NCBI RefSeq assembly: GCF_000499845.2
Contig: NC_023759.2
Coordinates: forward strand, 43,107,172-43,171,171
Direction: 5' to 3'
DNA: 64,000 nt
From: Phaseolus vulgaris
Taxonomy: Eukaryota; Streptophyta; Magnoliopsida; Fabales; Fabaceae
Shown here: piece after piece, positions 26,242-48,510 of the stretch
Numbering within the stretch: the first letter of the stretch is position 1
How the letters are laid out: each line of letters starts with the position of its first letter
Program-made: the position numbers and the translations under genes
The notes under the pieces: model-generated
The model's database searches: none
What the model was told of the DNA's origin: nothing
What the model saw: only the letters and a program-made list of their open reading frames with translations

Positions 26242-28535
26242 TTATTGCGAACCCAAAAAAAAGTTGGCTCCTGACATAGGTTTGGTGAGCATATTCGCAA
26301 CTTGGTAGCGGGCTAGAATGTGAAAAAGTTGAACCTGCTGAGTTTGAACGTTGTCCCTAACAAAGTGGAGATCTAACCCAAAGTGTTTAGATTTAGAATG
26401 CATTACAGGATTAGCACTAAGAAGAACAACACCCAGATTGTCAGAATAAATTCTAGGAATGGATGTGGGTATGTGAAGTTCGTGAAGAAGCGAACGGAGC
26501 CAGAGAAGTTCAGCCATGACAGTAGCGATGACACGATATTCAGCTTTAGTGCTGCTGCGGGAAACGCATTTCTGCTTGTGGGTGGACCAAGCGATAAGGT
26601 TGGAACCAAGATAAGCACATAACCCTGTGGTGGACTTGCGATCATCAAGGTCTGCAGCCTAGTCTGCATCAGCAAAAGCGAGGACATTCGAGGTGGAGGT
26701 ACGGTGAAGAAGAAGACCATGATGAACAGTGCCTGCAAGATAGCGTAGGATACGCTTAACAACTTGCCAGTGATGATTTTGGGGAGCATGCATGAACTGA
26801 GCAACTTTGTTGACCGAGTAGGAGAGTTCAGGACAAGTGACAAGAAGATACTGGAGAGTACCAACGACCGATCGATAGAGAGTGGGATCATGAAAGGCAA
26901 TGGACGAGTTTTGTTGGAGACGAACAATGGAGATCATTGGTGTAGGTTGCGGGTTGGAGGAGACCATGGTGGTTTTATGAAAAAGCTCATGAATATACTG
27001 TGACTGAGACAGATGCATGTCACCCATGGAAGTACGTGTAACTTGGATCCCCAGAAAATGATATAGATCACCAAGGTCTTTCAAGGCAAAGCAGGAATTG
27101 AGGTTGGAAATGAGTGTAGTGATGGCAGAGAGAGACGACCCAGTAATGAAAATGTCATCTACATAAACAAGAATAAGAAGAGTGTGTGAAGGAGTAAAAC
27201 GAACAAATAAGGAGGTATCACTCTTAGTAGGTGTGAAGCCAAGGGTATGTAATGTATGACTTAGCTTGAGAAACCAGGAGCGAGGGGCTTGTTTCAGCCC
27301 GTAGATAGTTTTGTGAAGTTGACATACAAGATGTGGATTTGCATAAACGAATCCAGGTGGTTGTTGCATGTAAACGCATTCACTTAGATCACCGTTAAGG
27401 AATGCATTGTAAACATCAACTTGACGGACAGGCCATCCTAAAGTAACATCATGGGCGAGCACAAGGTGTATGTAGTGTGACGAACCACAGGGCTAAAGGT
27501 CTCAGCATAGTCAAGTATGTGCGTTTGATGAAAACCTTTGGCCACCAGACGAGCTTTACACTGATGAAACGAGCCGTCTGCATTTAGCTTAGTTTTAAAG
27601 ACCCACTTGCACCCAACCAGCGATGCATTGGGAGGGAGAGTAGTTAAGGTCCAAGTGTTGTTAGAAAGCAAAGCATTGTATTCATCTTGCATAGCAGTGG
27701 ACCAAAGCGGGGAAACAAGAGCAGTTTTAACAGAAGAAGGAATATGAGGAACGTCAGGGAGAGAAGTGATTTACACCTTTGGTTTGTGAGTACCAACTTT
27801 TGCACAAGTAACCATCGAATGGACGTTGGTCGTGGTGGAGGCAGGGATCGATGCAATGGCAGCAGGAGGAGCAATGGGAGATGCAGTAGGAGGAGTAGCA
27901 GGAGGAGCATGAAACAGCACAACGGTAAAAGAATGAGTAGAAGGAACAGTAACCAAGGTATCACCTGAAGAAACAGCGAAGGGATGCGTTTGTGCATTAT
28001 AGGGGAAGTGGGTTTCATTGAAGATAACATTGCGAGAAATAATAGTTTTGCCATCTGCAGTTAGGCAAATATAACCAGCATGGTGAAGACTATAGCCAAG
28101 GAACAAACAACATTGAGAACTTAAAGCAAATTTACGTGTGTTATAGGAGCGAAGGTTAGGATAACAAGCGCAACCAAAAACCTTAAAGTGAGCTTAATTA
28201 GGTGTGGTGTGAAAGAGTTTATGATGAGGCGTGTCCCCTTGTATAATAGGAGAGGGAAGAACATTAATGATATGAACAAAAGAAATAAAAGCCTCAGCCC
28301 AAAATTTTAGCATGGGCAAGCAAAGCTAAACCCATATCCACAATATGACGGTGCTTTCTTTCCACAGAACCATTTTGTTGGTGTGTGTAAGGGCACGTTA
28401 GACGGTGATGTATACCATGCTATTGAAGAAAAGGAGTTAAGGCAATAAATTCACGTGCATTATCAGTTTGCAAATTACAGATTTTATGGTCAGTTTGGTC
28501 TTCAACAACTTTAAAATATAACACGAGTGAGGATA
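26242..28535 (-). pseudogene. Copia integrase fragment, reverse transcriptase and RNase H, broken
   Basis: Reading leftward, the integrase piece begins at LQTDNAREF (about 28470) and continues to NGSVERKHRH, with an in-frame TAG soon after LQTDNAREF. The HHCC domain and the first part of the catalytic core are missing, which implies an internal deletion near 28520. Reverse transcriptase follows in two frames with a shift near 27450: CKWVFKTKLNADG, then RQVDVYNAFLNGDL, and the catalytic YVDDIFITG at about 27170. RNase H (HSKSKHFGLDLHFVRDNV) lies near 26400-26340, after an in-frame TAG explained by TGG to TAG. No active protein is expected. Confidence 0.85.
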
Positions 28536-29815
28536 AAATATAAAGAAAACATTGTTATCACGAGAGAATTTTGAGACACTTAGAAGGTTTTTTGTGATGT
28601 CAGGCACGAGCAAAATATCGTTCAAACGAAGAGACGTACTGTGAGTAGCAGAGGAAAGAGAAGCAGAACCAATATGAGAAATGCACAAACCTTTTTCATT
28701 ACCCATCTTAACCGTTTCAGAACCTGCATAGTGTTGTTTATCTGAATAAACAGAAGAGGAGTTGGTGATGTGATGAGTAGCACCACTATCCGGATACCAT
28801 AGAGGATCATCCATAGAGGAAGGAGCACCTAGTATGGACGCATCGCTGGGAAGACAATCCTGAGAAGAGAAAGCGGAAAAATTGGCATTCATATTGTTAG
28901 ACGAGGAAGGAGTATACCGTTGCCAGCAAACATCCGCAGAGTGACCATGCTTTTTGCAAATTTGACAGACGAGCCGAAGTGAGACCCAAGAGTCAGTATG
29001 CGGGGGTCTGTAGTTGGAATGGCGTCCTTGATTCAAAGAAGCATGCATGAAGCCACAACCACCACGAGAGACACCAGGCTTGCGTTGAGATTTGCCATTG
29101 GTGGAACGCGTAGGGGTCCAGGTAGCAACATCAGCAGTGAGAGGAATAGTGAGATGATCAATCTGATAATGTTTAGCAAAACGTTCTTGGGCTTATAACA
29201 GGGCTTCAATTTCATTGATAGTGTACGCCTCTTTTCGGGACATTATGGATGCAACAAAAGGATCAAAATCAGCAGAAAGACCATCTAATATTGTTTCAAC
29301 ATGATCTTCAACAGAAACAGGGGCTCCTATGGCAGCAAGTAGATCAACGGTCTTCTTGATATCCAAGAGATAGGTGGAAACAGAGCACTCATTCTTGGGT
29401 TTTTGAGACGCAATATGAACTTCTTGATCTATGAGCGCGTGTTGGCAACGAAATAGGTGTGAAGAACATCCCAAATCTCTACAGAGGAGTGAAGACCCAC
29501 CATCTTGGTGAGGAACGGTGTGGTCATGGAGGCTAACATCCAAGCCACAAGCAAACTATCTTGTTTGTACCAAGTAAACTCAGGATTGACGCACGGGAAG
29601 GAACCCTTAGTGGCAGGTGGAAGAACAGAGGAAGGGACGTGAGATCCATCAAGAAAATGAGAAATAAGTAACCCATCGGTGGTTGCAAGAACCTGCTGCT
29701 TCCGCAGCAAAAAAATTTCTTCAAACAGTTTCAAAGAGATCGATGTGGTAAAGAAGTGAAAGGAAGGGGAAGAAGAGGAGGAAGAAGAAGAAACTGTAGA
29801 TGTAGCGGAAGACAT
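28520..29815 (-). pseudogene. Copia gag and protease, broken
   Basis: The likely start is MSSATS near 29815; gag continues through several frames, with stops and frameshifts around 29200-29430. A zinc-knuckle-like segment (CQICKKHGHSADVCW) lies near 28960. The aspartic protease signature DSGATHHIT follows at about 28790-28765, then LLVPDITKNLLSVSKF. Normally gag-pre-integrase follows, but the frame runs straight into a piece of integrase core. Confidence 0.8.
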
Positions 29816-29997
29816 GATGGAAAAGAAAAAGAGAGTTCTTGATACCATATTAGGTCAAACAAGCACATATGAGAGAGGAAAAGATTCATACCAAATATTA
29901 TATCAGTAAAAAGTGTGTATTACATACTGTATAAGGGTATATATAAGAATACCCATGTAGTTACACAGTTAGAGTTCATTCTGTTATACGCTTAACA

Positions 29998-30321
29998 AAA
30001 CTTTTTACAATTCAGAAAAATTTGAAACAAGAGATTCGGCTTATGCCCTAATGGTGTTCTGTTCTTGTATTTCTTGTCTCTCCTAGTAATGATGTAACGA
30101 TGGAATGGTAGCATTGTTACGCAATCTTGCACTTTCTACCACAAACTTACGATAGAACAGAATTTCCACCACGGGAGATAAGTTACCGTCCCCGTATATC
30201 ACATGTCATAGTTACAAATATTAGTAGGTTACGAATTAGAAAGACCAGAACTATACTATAGACTAAATCCTCGAACAGGGGAACTTCACTGTAAGGAGAA
30301 AATGAACATGACGCCTTCAAT
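29998..30321. other. 3' flank of MCM8
   Basis: About 320 bp between the copia element and the MCM8 stop codon. It should contain the MCM8 3' UTR (minus strand). No gene or repeat was seen. Confidence 0.5.
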
Positions 30322-41512
<11,191 letters not shown>

Positions 41513-41594
41513 CCCGTCTCCGATTGCGTTCTTCGTCGCCGATTGCTTACTTTTTTCCTCAAAAACTTTTGGCGAGGAAGTTTCTTTTTCTTGG

Positions 41595-41602
41595 CGGGGA
41601 AA
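41595..41602 (-). promoter_or_regulatory. Possible E2F site upstream of MCM8
   Basis: The minus strand reads TTTCCCCG, which fits the relaxed plant E2F consensus WTTSSCSS, 83-90 bp upstream of the MCM8 ATG. MCM-family genes are classic E2F targets expressed in S phase. The match is short, so the evidence is the position plus the gene family. A second weaker GGCG word lies near 41570. Confidence 0.35.
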
Positions 41603-42033
41603 CTAAATAAATACGGGGTGTTTCTTCCTGCACCCATCATTCTTCTTCCTGCACCCCGTACTTTTTCAAAATTCCGAAATTGTCCTTTCTTATTTTTCAA
41701 AACGAAGCTTTAATGGCAATGTGTGGGTTGCATGTGGGATCGTGCATGTTGTTGCAACAAAGGTTGAGTTTGGCAGAGGTACGGTGGAACTGTTGGTATG
41801 AGTGTCAATGCGGACTTGCTTGTTTTGTCTTGGTTTGTTCTGTTTAAGAGATTATTCGTAGCTTTGCACGCATTTAAAATTACATCAAAATTAAAAATAT
41901 TAATTCACTTGTAATATATATAGAAAATAAATGTTGGAGGAGTATTTTTTTTTTATTTTTTAGGTATAATTACCTTAATTGTCCTTATATATTGGGGCAG
42001 TATTCAGTTTAGTATAGTAGTTTTAAAAAAAAT
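41603..42033. other. MCM8 upstream region
   Basis: It contains a short duplicated phrase around 'cttcctgcaccc' (41622-41660) of the kind often seen at edges of plant transposons, then AT-rich sequence. No gene was recognised; the small plus frame ending at 41713 is a shadow. Confidence 0.45.
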
Positions 42034-43045
42034 CAATTTAGTCCTTATGTTTTTTAAAATGTATCAAAAATGGTATTTTTTGTTAAGTGGCACCAAACGG
42101 CGTTAACTGATGCTTATTAGGCAGAAAGAAGTAAGATTAAATTTAATGAGGTCTGAGATGTCAAGTGACGTGGATGGTTAGATTAGTTTAGTGAAAAAAT
42201 GAATTGGGGGATAGAATTTCTAGAAATTGAATTGGTGATCTTCAGATTCTGAAATCGGTGATGCGTTGGACTGGTTGGATTCGATGATGAAGGCTCCTCA
42301 TTTTCCCTTACTTCGTGGCGCCCCAATGCCCACGGTGGCCACCACCTCCATTCCTCCACACTTCAACCTCTCGCCAACCGCAACCAAAAGTTCTCCCACC
42401 ACATTTGAGCTTCACCTAGAGGTTTTCTTACATATCCTTTTGCTTTTTTTTCATTCATAATTGCTAATAGCTGAATGGGTATTCCCTTATTCGCTCTAAA
42501 CATCAAAAAGGTCACTTTTTTATTCGTTTGTTCATTGAAGTTTGGATCTTTTTTATGATTGTTCGTAAACCATGCTAATTAATTAACGAGGTTGGGTTTA
42601 TCATAATGGCTATCCTGTAAAACGCGGTGAGTCAAGGTTTGAACCTTGACTGGTTAGAAGATGTGCCAATGTTTAGTGTTTGACAATTTATGGGACAGGA
42701 TTGTTCTAGAGGAGGATACTTGCACGGGGTAAAATTGCTAATTTCGTTTTTTGAAGTTTAGGATAAATTGCTAAAACCAAAATTGTTGCAGTATATGGTT
42801 GCAACATTCCCTCAACTCGGTTTACAATTAAAATTTGTAAACCTTAATTCAAATTTTAGAAACCCTAACCCCCAATTCATTTTTTACTAAACTAATATGT
42901 CATCCACGTCACTTGACACCTCAGACCTCACACTAAACCTAATCGCATTTCTCTCTATCACATAAGCACCAGTTGACGCAATTTGATGCAACTTAACATG
43001 AATGACAATTTTAGATACATTTTAAAACACATAAGGATCAAATTG
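42034..43045. mobile_element. TIR DNA element, probable Pack-MULE
   Basis: The left end (42034-42234) and the right end (about 42842-43045) are imperfect inverted repeats of about 200 bp. Reverse-complemented, the right end aligns through 'aatttgatccttatg', 'ttttaaaatgtatc', 'gtcaagtgacgtggatg' and 'atgaattgggggt'. Long TIRs with no transposase suggest a non-autonomous Mutator-like element. The interior carries a gene-derived fragment. I could not confirm a 9-bp target duplication, so the superfamily is an inference. Confidence 0.7.
42243..42425 (+). pseudogene. Captured fragment resembling RIO1 kinase N-terminus
   Basis: The plus strand encodes SDSEIGDALDWLDS, then after a +1 shift DDEGSSFSLTSWRPNAHGG and STLQPLANRNQKFSHHI, a TGA (explained by CGA to TGA), and ASPRG. 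This order (acidic SEIGDALDWLDS, RRPNAHGG, LQPLSNRNQKF, HHIRASPLE) is what I recall from plant RIO1-type atypical kinases, which act in 40S ribosome maturation. A splice-donor-like gttttc follows. The kinase domain is absent. The frameshift and stop rule out function. Identification is from memory. Confidence 0.6.
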
Positions 43046-43233
43046 TGGATTGGCCTGTCCCGTCCTTGGCCCGCATATGTTGTGGGTTATCTGGACCCAC
43101 CCCACATTCTCACCCTATCTATTGGTGTGTTTAATAGACTTCGTTGGTGGTTTAAGGTAAAAAAAAAAATATGTGTGTTGTATTGTTTTGGGTTGGGTAT
43201 GCTGGCGTGGATGTTTCCAAAAAATGGGTTGTG

Positions 43234-43238
43234 GGAAT
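43234..43238. repeat. Target site duplication GGAAT (left)
   Basis: Five bases GGAAT immediately precede the left LTR and are repeated exactly at 49637-49641 after the right LTR. The matching duplication shows the two LTRs belong to one insertion. Confidence 0.9.
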
Positions 43239-44365
43239 TGTTAGAATAGATGGCTTTAAACTAGAGGGGGTGAATTGTTTAAAGAGGATTTTCGTAAACT
43301 TTTAAAACAAGAATGAATTTATCTTAGGAAACCATTGATTCAAAAATTCAGTTCGCCAAAACCGCAAGCAAAAGCTGCAGTACCAGAAAAACAATCGGTT
43401 ATTTATACCAGCAAACAACAAATAAAACTGAATTTAAAGAGTTAGAGATAGAGAGATTGTACACAGTTGTTTATACTGCTTTACTCCAAACCCAAAGCTA
43501 CATCCAGTCTTCTCAGAAACCCTGAGGAAATCCACTAAGCAACCACACCTTGATCACTTACACAACAACCAAGAGAATGACCTTGAACACCTCAAGAAAC
43601 ACACTCTCCTTGGCCAACACACCTACACCAAGATTGCTGATCTTGATCCCCTCAAGAACACACAGTCAATCTTAGCAAACACAGAAACGAAACTTGTTTC
43701 ACAGAGAATACAAGGATTACACTTGTTACAAAAGATAATCTGAAATCAATACAAGCAGAATCCTATTCCACAACTTTGATCAATCACACACTCTTAGCAA
43801 TCTTAACTCTTTGAAAAACTCAAAAACTCTTTGCAAAACTTGCCAAAGATTAATTGTCAAATCTGTTTTTCTGAATATATTCAAAGATGTAGTTTGTTAT
43901 CAAATCTTAACAAACTCTTAAATTGCATTAAAAGATTGGTCAAAGCATTTCATGACTAGAGCGTAAGCAGTTAAAACATTTAATGCTCAGTCAAAGCTAA
44001 AATAGTTTTTCTGTTATGGTCCCAAAACAAACAATCGGTTGTTTCCTCGAATCAATCGGTTGTTTTGGTACTTAACAGTTCAACCATTTTAAAAACAGTT
44101 TTCAATCTTTTTCTCAAAACACCTAAGTATAAACAATCGGTTGTTTCGACAAACCAATCGGTTGTTTTAACTTAGTTTGAAAACATTTTACTTTCACAAA
44201 GATTGAGATTGCTAATGCTTTAGATTTAATCAAAGGGTGGATTACAACATATAAACTACCCCAGAACTAAGCTAAACCAGCACAGCAACACCAAGCACAA
44301 CAAAGGCTTCAACATCCTTCAAAGGGTTTGGATTCTTCAAAGCTTGAGCACCACTTGGTTCAACA
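43239..44365 (-). repeat. 3' LTR of the non-autonomous element
   Basis: 1127 bp, TGTTAGAATAG... to ...GGTTCAACA on the plus strand. It contains five CAATCGGTTG-type motifs, including pairs at 44032/44053 and 44134/44155. Confidence 0.93.
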
Positions 44366-44379
44366 ATCTCCCCCTATTT
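44366..44379 (-). other. Polypurine tract
   Basis: The minus strand reads AAATAGGGGGAGAT directly before the 3' LTR, a typical primer for plus-strand synthesis in copia elements. The same 14-mer recurs at 44585-44598. Confidence 0.8.
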
Positions 44380-44749
44380 GATGAAGACAAATCTCTTATG
44401 CTTGTGCTGTACCTGATTAAATCTGAAGCAGTTCCTGCAAGATACAGTTTTGAACAAAGCATAGAACTTCTGATATTTGGTTAGCACAGATAAACAGTAA
44501 TAAACTTCAAAACTAAATATCAGGAAATATTACTCATCCCAAACTGTTTTAACAAAACTTAAACATAGCAGAAACACAACATATATCTCCCCCTATTTGT
44601 CTTCACAAATAGACAAAGAGAAGAGATAAAATAAGATATTGTTTTGATTACATCAGAATTAAAGCAGTAACAGCAGAAGGAAAGAAATTTAAAAACCAGA
44701 TAAAAACAGAACAATCGATTGTTCCGATAACCAATCGATTGTTTTTCCT

Positions 44750-45952
44750 TCATTCTTCTTCATCAGCAAACTGAAGATCAAAGATTTGATTTTGAACAGC
44801 TTCAATCTGTTCATCCAGAGTCATGAACCTTGCATCCATGTTGTTGAATCTGTTATCAATGTTCTGGAAGTTGCTAACACACAGATCATGAAGATTCCTT
44901 TGATTCTCCCCAAAAGTATCAAGCCTATTGATCATGTATCTTTCAAAAGAAGACATGGTTGGCATTCCATCTTCTTGATCTCTAGCACCAGCACTAGGTC
45001 CAACATCTTGATAATCTTCAGGTGGATCTTCATGTTGAACATCCATATCAGCAGGTTCATCTTGTTCAAGATTAGCAGCACCACTAGATGAGGCACCATG
45101 ATTACCATCCTTGCTTATCCATTTTCCACCTACTTTTGTAAAACCCATTTTGCTGAGTGATCCATTGTTCAACTCTTGAGTTGACTTGACCAACTCAGAA
45201 GTTTCATCTTCAAGGTTAACTTCAAAATAAAGTAGAAATTTAGATACCAAAATAGCATATGGATAATGATAATCACCTAACCTCATGGCTTTTCGCATGT
45301 GTTCTTTGATGATATGGATCCAATTGATTTTGATTTTCTTGGTGATGCAGAAGATATATACCAGATCTTCTTCAGTTAGCACAGAATGATTACTCCCCCT
45401 TGGAGTTAGAATCCAAGTTACAATGAGAGCAAGCAATCTCTCATCAAGCTTTAGACCTCCAACCGAGCATGTACTTACTTGAGCATGTTTATTCTTCAAG
45501 CAACTCTTGTAGAATTGGATTTTGTTAAAATCTTCTACCACTCCAAGGTTTCCCTTGTTGATTCAAATACCAGAGAACTTGAGACCAGCAACAGCAGTCC
45601 ATACTTCATGAGTTATCTCCATTTCTACACCCTTCACATGAGAAACTAGATTGTTTCCCTCAAACTTTAGGTTTGTGTAGAACACCCTCACCAAATCTGG
45701 ATATATGTTTCCCTTCATCTCTAGGAACCTTCTGAGAGATTGATCCTTGAGCAATCTTCTCACATTATCAAGTTTTTGACTTTTCAGCCAATCAAAGCAT
45801 ACAACCTTGGGGTTGTTTATCTTTTTGATACTTGTTTCATACCTATACTTCTCAATTAGATCATTGTCTCCAGAAAACCAGCCTTCTAGCCTTCCTCCAG
45901 ACCTTACAGCTCTGGATTTGACTCTCTTTGAAGTGGGAGGAGTTGATTCCAT
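44750..45952 (-). pseudogene. Plant 'putative transposon protein' ORF, one stop
   Basis: A 400-codon frame on the minus strand starts MESTPPTSKRVKSR and is open except for one in-frame TGA at 45565-45563, after ...LKFSGI. CGA to TGA (a C-to-T change) would explain it. The N-terminal part (RLEGWFSGDND, then FLEMKGNIYPDLVRVFYTNL) and the middle (LDERLLALIVTWILTPRGSNHS) resemble the conserved but uncharacterised plant domain found beside retroelement genes (PF20167-like, from memory). The C-terminus is acidic, then has a possible coiled coil. It lies between gag and the 3' LTR, where pol would normally be. Function is unknown. Confidence 0.65.
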
Positions 45953-46714
45953 GATGGCAGAGACGAAAACAGAGAGAAGCTCACTTCACAGATTTTTGCA
46001 AGAGATGTTGCAATTGGTTGTTCTTTGTTGAAGAGATCAGCTGCACCAGATTTTATAGCAGAAAAAGAATCAATTAGCATTTAATTTTATTCAGTGGGTA
46101 CTTGATTTTCAGAGAGAGGACTTGACTATGCTCTGCACAGAAAATGTCAGAAAAAGCTGAGAATCACATGGTCTTCGCATGTGATCTTTGACTAGTCATT
46201 AAGGCTCTTGAATTCCAAGATTTTGGGATATTCTCCTTTATGACTGTTGTAACTTCTTTCTGAACATGTTCAACATTCAACACAGATTCTTTGACCAAGA
46301 TTCTTTCTTTAAATTGATCTGCAACGGATAGAAATTTAAACTAGCAATTAAAACAATTTCTTCATAATGCTGTCAGACCCAAAACAATCGGTTGTTTTTC
46401 TCCAGCAGTTAAAACTGTTTTTGAATTTTAACCATGAGCAGAAGGATTTCAAAGCAGATAACATTGTGCATAATAAAAATATTGTTTAACCATGTGAAAG
46501 CACTTTGAAACAGAAATTAAGAATAAATAAAGGAAAGTCTTATCCTTATTTTAATTCTTCAATGAGCCATGTGCTTTATGATCAAGAAGCCTCTTTTCAC
46601 TATAGAGGTCCTTTGCATATCATTGATTCAACTTCAATGACGGTCTTTCTCTTCAAGAACCTGATCAGATGACTCAGTCCCTCCTTTTTCTTTATTTTTC
46701 CTGCATAAAAGATT

Positions 46715-48444
46715 TCAAGTAGCAAGATTTGGTCCCCTTACAAATTTGGGTCCGTTTGACTTTTCTTTGCAGTTAGAAACTTCACATCCCTTAGGAGTCC
46801 ATTTCATAAAACCTCTTGGAACAAAATATCTCCTTATTTTACAAAACCTAACAGAGTGGCCTTTCTTCATGCAGTAAAAGCATGTAACAATCGGTTGTTT
46901 CGTCTTAACAATCGGTTGTTTTTCTGATTTTCTTGAAAAACTTTTTGAAAACTCATATTGCTTGTTCTGTGGATTAAAGCCTAAACCAAGCTTTCCAAAA
47001 ACACAGCTTTGAGATGCCAAGACATTCTCAAACTTAGATTTCCCTTTTGAAAGCTTGTCCACAGTTTCAACAAGATAGTGAACCTTTTTCTCAAGATTTT
47101 CACAATTTCCACAAATAGGAGTATCACACTTGCAAGAAGCATTTTTTAAATGGTTTTCCAATTTTTCAAAATCACTTTTTGCTTTTTCCAGATCTTCTTC
47201 AAGTGATTTAACTCTCTTTTCAAGCCAACTGTTAAGATCTTTCAATCGGTTGTTTGAAAGAACCAATCTATTAGCTTCATCATGTGTTTCTTGAAAAGCT
47301 TCAAGTAATTCACTGTAATTTTGTTCATTTAAGGAAGCACATGAACTTACCTCACTTGAGCTGCAAGATTCATCATCATTTTTAGCTACCAAGCATATGT
47401 TTGCTTTCTCCTCTTCACTTGATGAAGAACTTGATGATGACACCTCATTTTCATCCCAAGCTATGTAGGCTCTTTTTGTCTTGCCTTTCTTCTCCTTGTA
47501 GCTAGATTTTTTCTCTTTGCTCTTGTTTGGACAATCTGCCTTTATATGACCTTGCTCACCACAACCAAAACAAGTATAGTTATTTGAATTAAAATCATTG
47601 GATTTCTTGTTTCCATACATATCTTTGTTGTTGTCTTTGTTGTTGTCTTTGTTGCGGTTTCTCTTTAGGAATTTGCTGAACTTTCTTGACAGCAAGCTAA
47701 GGTTTTCCTCATCACTATCATCACTGGAATCTTGCTTTTCCTTGTGCTTGGATGCTTTTATGCTCCTTGTGTGCTTATCTTCACTCTCTTGAACATTGAG
47801 TCTATTCATCTCTAACTCATGTTCCCTAAGCTTTCCAAACAAAGAAGCAACACTTAATGATGTTAGATCTTTAGATTCGGAAATAGCAGTTACCTTTGGT
47901 TGCCATGCTCTATCAAGACATTTCAAGATCTTGATGTTCAGCTCTTCTTTATCAAAAGTCTTGTCAAGGCTCATAAGGTGATTGATGATGTGCGTGAATC
48001 TTTTCTACACCTCAGCAATTGTTTCTCCTTTAAGCATTCTAAACATCTCATACTCTTAGATAAGAGCATGCTTTCTAGCTCTTTTCACCTCATTTGTTCC
48101 TTCATTAGTGACTTCCAAGGTGTCCCACATTTCTTTTGATGATTTGCATTGCGAGACCCTGAAAAACTCATCAGAATTTAAAGCAGAGGTTATAATATTT
48201 TTGGCAATGCAATCGAACTTGACCTTTTTGCTTTCTGCATCAGTCCATTGAGACCATGGTTTCTCAATGACAGATCCATCCTTTTCAAACTTTGGAACAA
48301 AAGGACCATTTTCAATTGCATCCCAAATTCCTTTGTCAAGAGATTTCATAAATATTTTCATTCTTACTTTCCAAAACTGGTAATTCAGACCACAAAACAA
48401 AGGTGGTCTGTTAATTGAAGCACCTTCCCCAAAGGTAGTCTATC
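46715..48444 (-). pseudogene. Copia-type gag, broken
   Basis: The frame starts near MADRLPLG (about 48450), loses one base in a G run near 48430, then continues with CGLNYQFWKVRMKIFMKSLD (UBN2/DUF4219-like gag N-terminus). Two in-frame stops near 48056 (TAA after HALI) and 48007 (TAG after GETIAEV) separate it from the 419-aa part 47974-46715. That part has SxDxEE acidic stretches, a zinc knuckle CFGCGEQGHIKADC (about 47575), a coiled-coil-like segment, and a second knuckle CFYCMKKGHSVRFC (about 46870). Between the knuckle and the coiled coil a KQPIVKTKQPIV repeat is encoded by the element's paired motif. Both stops fit C-to-T changes of Gln codons. Confidence 0.8.
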
Positions 48445-48491
48445 AGCCATTAAAAAAGATTTTTAGGATCAACTTGAATAACTTTCAAGAA

Positions 48492-48510
48492 CCAAGCTCT
48501 TGATGTTAAT
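48492..48510 (-). other. Possible primer-binding site
   Basis: The minus strand next to the 5' LTR reads ATTAACATCAAGAGCTTGG. It resembles the initiator-Met tRNA site (TGGTATCAGAGC) only loosely, with an extra A and changed first bases. Confidence 0.4.

Larger units (their letters stand above)
26068..29997 (-). mobile_element. Decayed Ty1/copia retrotransposon with short LTRs
   Basis: Direct repeats at 26068-26206 (139 bp) and 29848-29997 (150 bp) share most of their sequence and act as LTRs; the minus-strand start is TGTTAAGCG. Just inside the right LTR is a primer-binding site, TGGTATCAAGAAC on the minus strand, like other initiator-Met-tRNA sites. A purine run (ACAGAGGG) precedes the left LTR. 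Minus-strand order is gag, protease, truncated integrase, reverse transcriptase, RNase H, which is copia order. The flanks read AGTTT and AGGTT, a possible target duplication with one mismatch. Frameshifts, stops and a deletion make it non-functional. It lies between NF-YB and MCM8. Confidence 0.9.

Noticed and set aside
26383..27968. Plus-strand frames across the copia element
   Set aside because: They are antisense shadows of the minus-strand pol and gag.
42600..42660. tRNA-like T-arm (GTCAAGG-TTTGAA-CCTTGAC)
   Set aside because: No acceptor stem, D-arm or anticodon arm can be folded around it; probably a chance hairpin within the MULE-like element.
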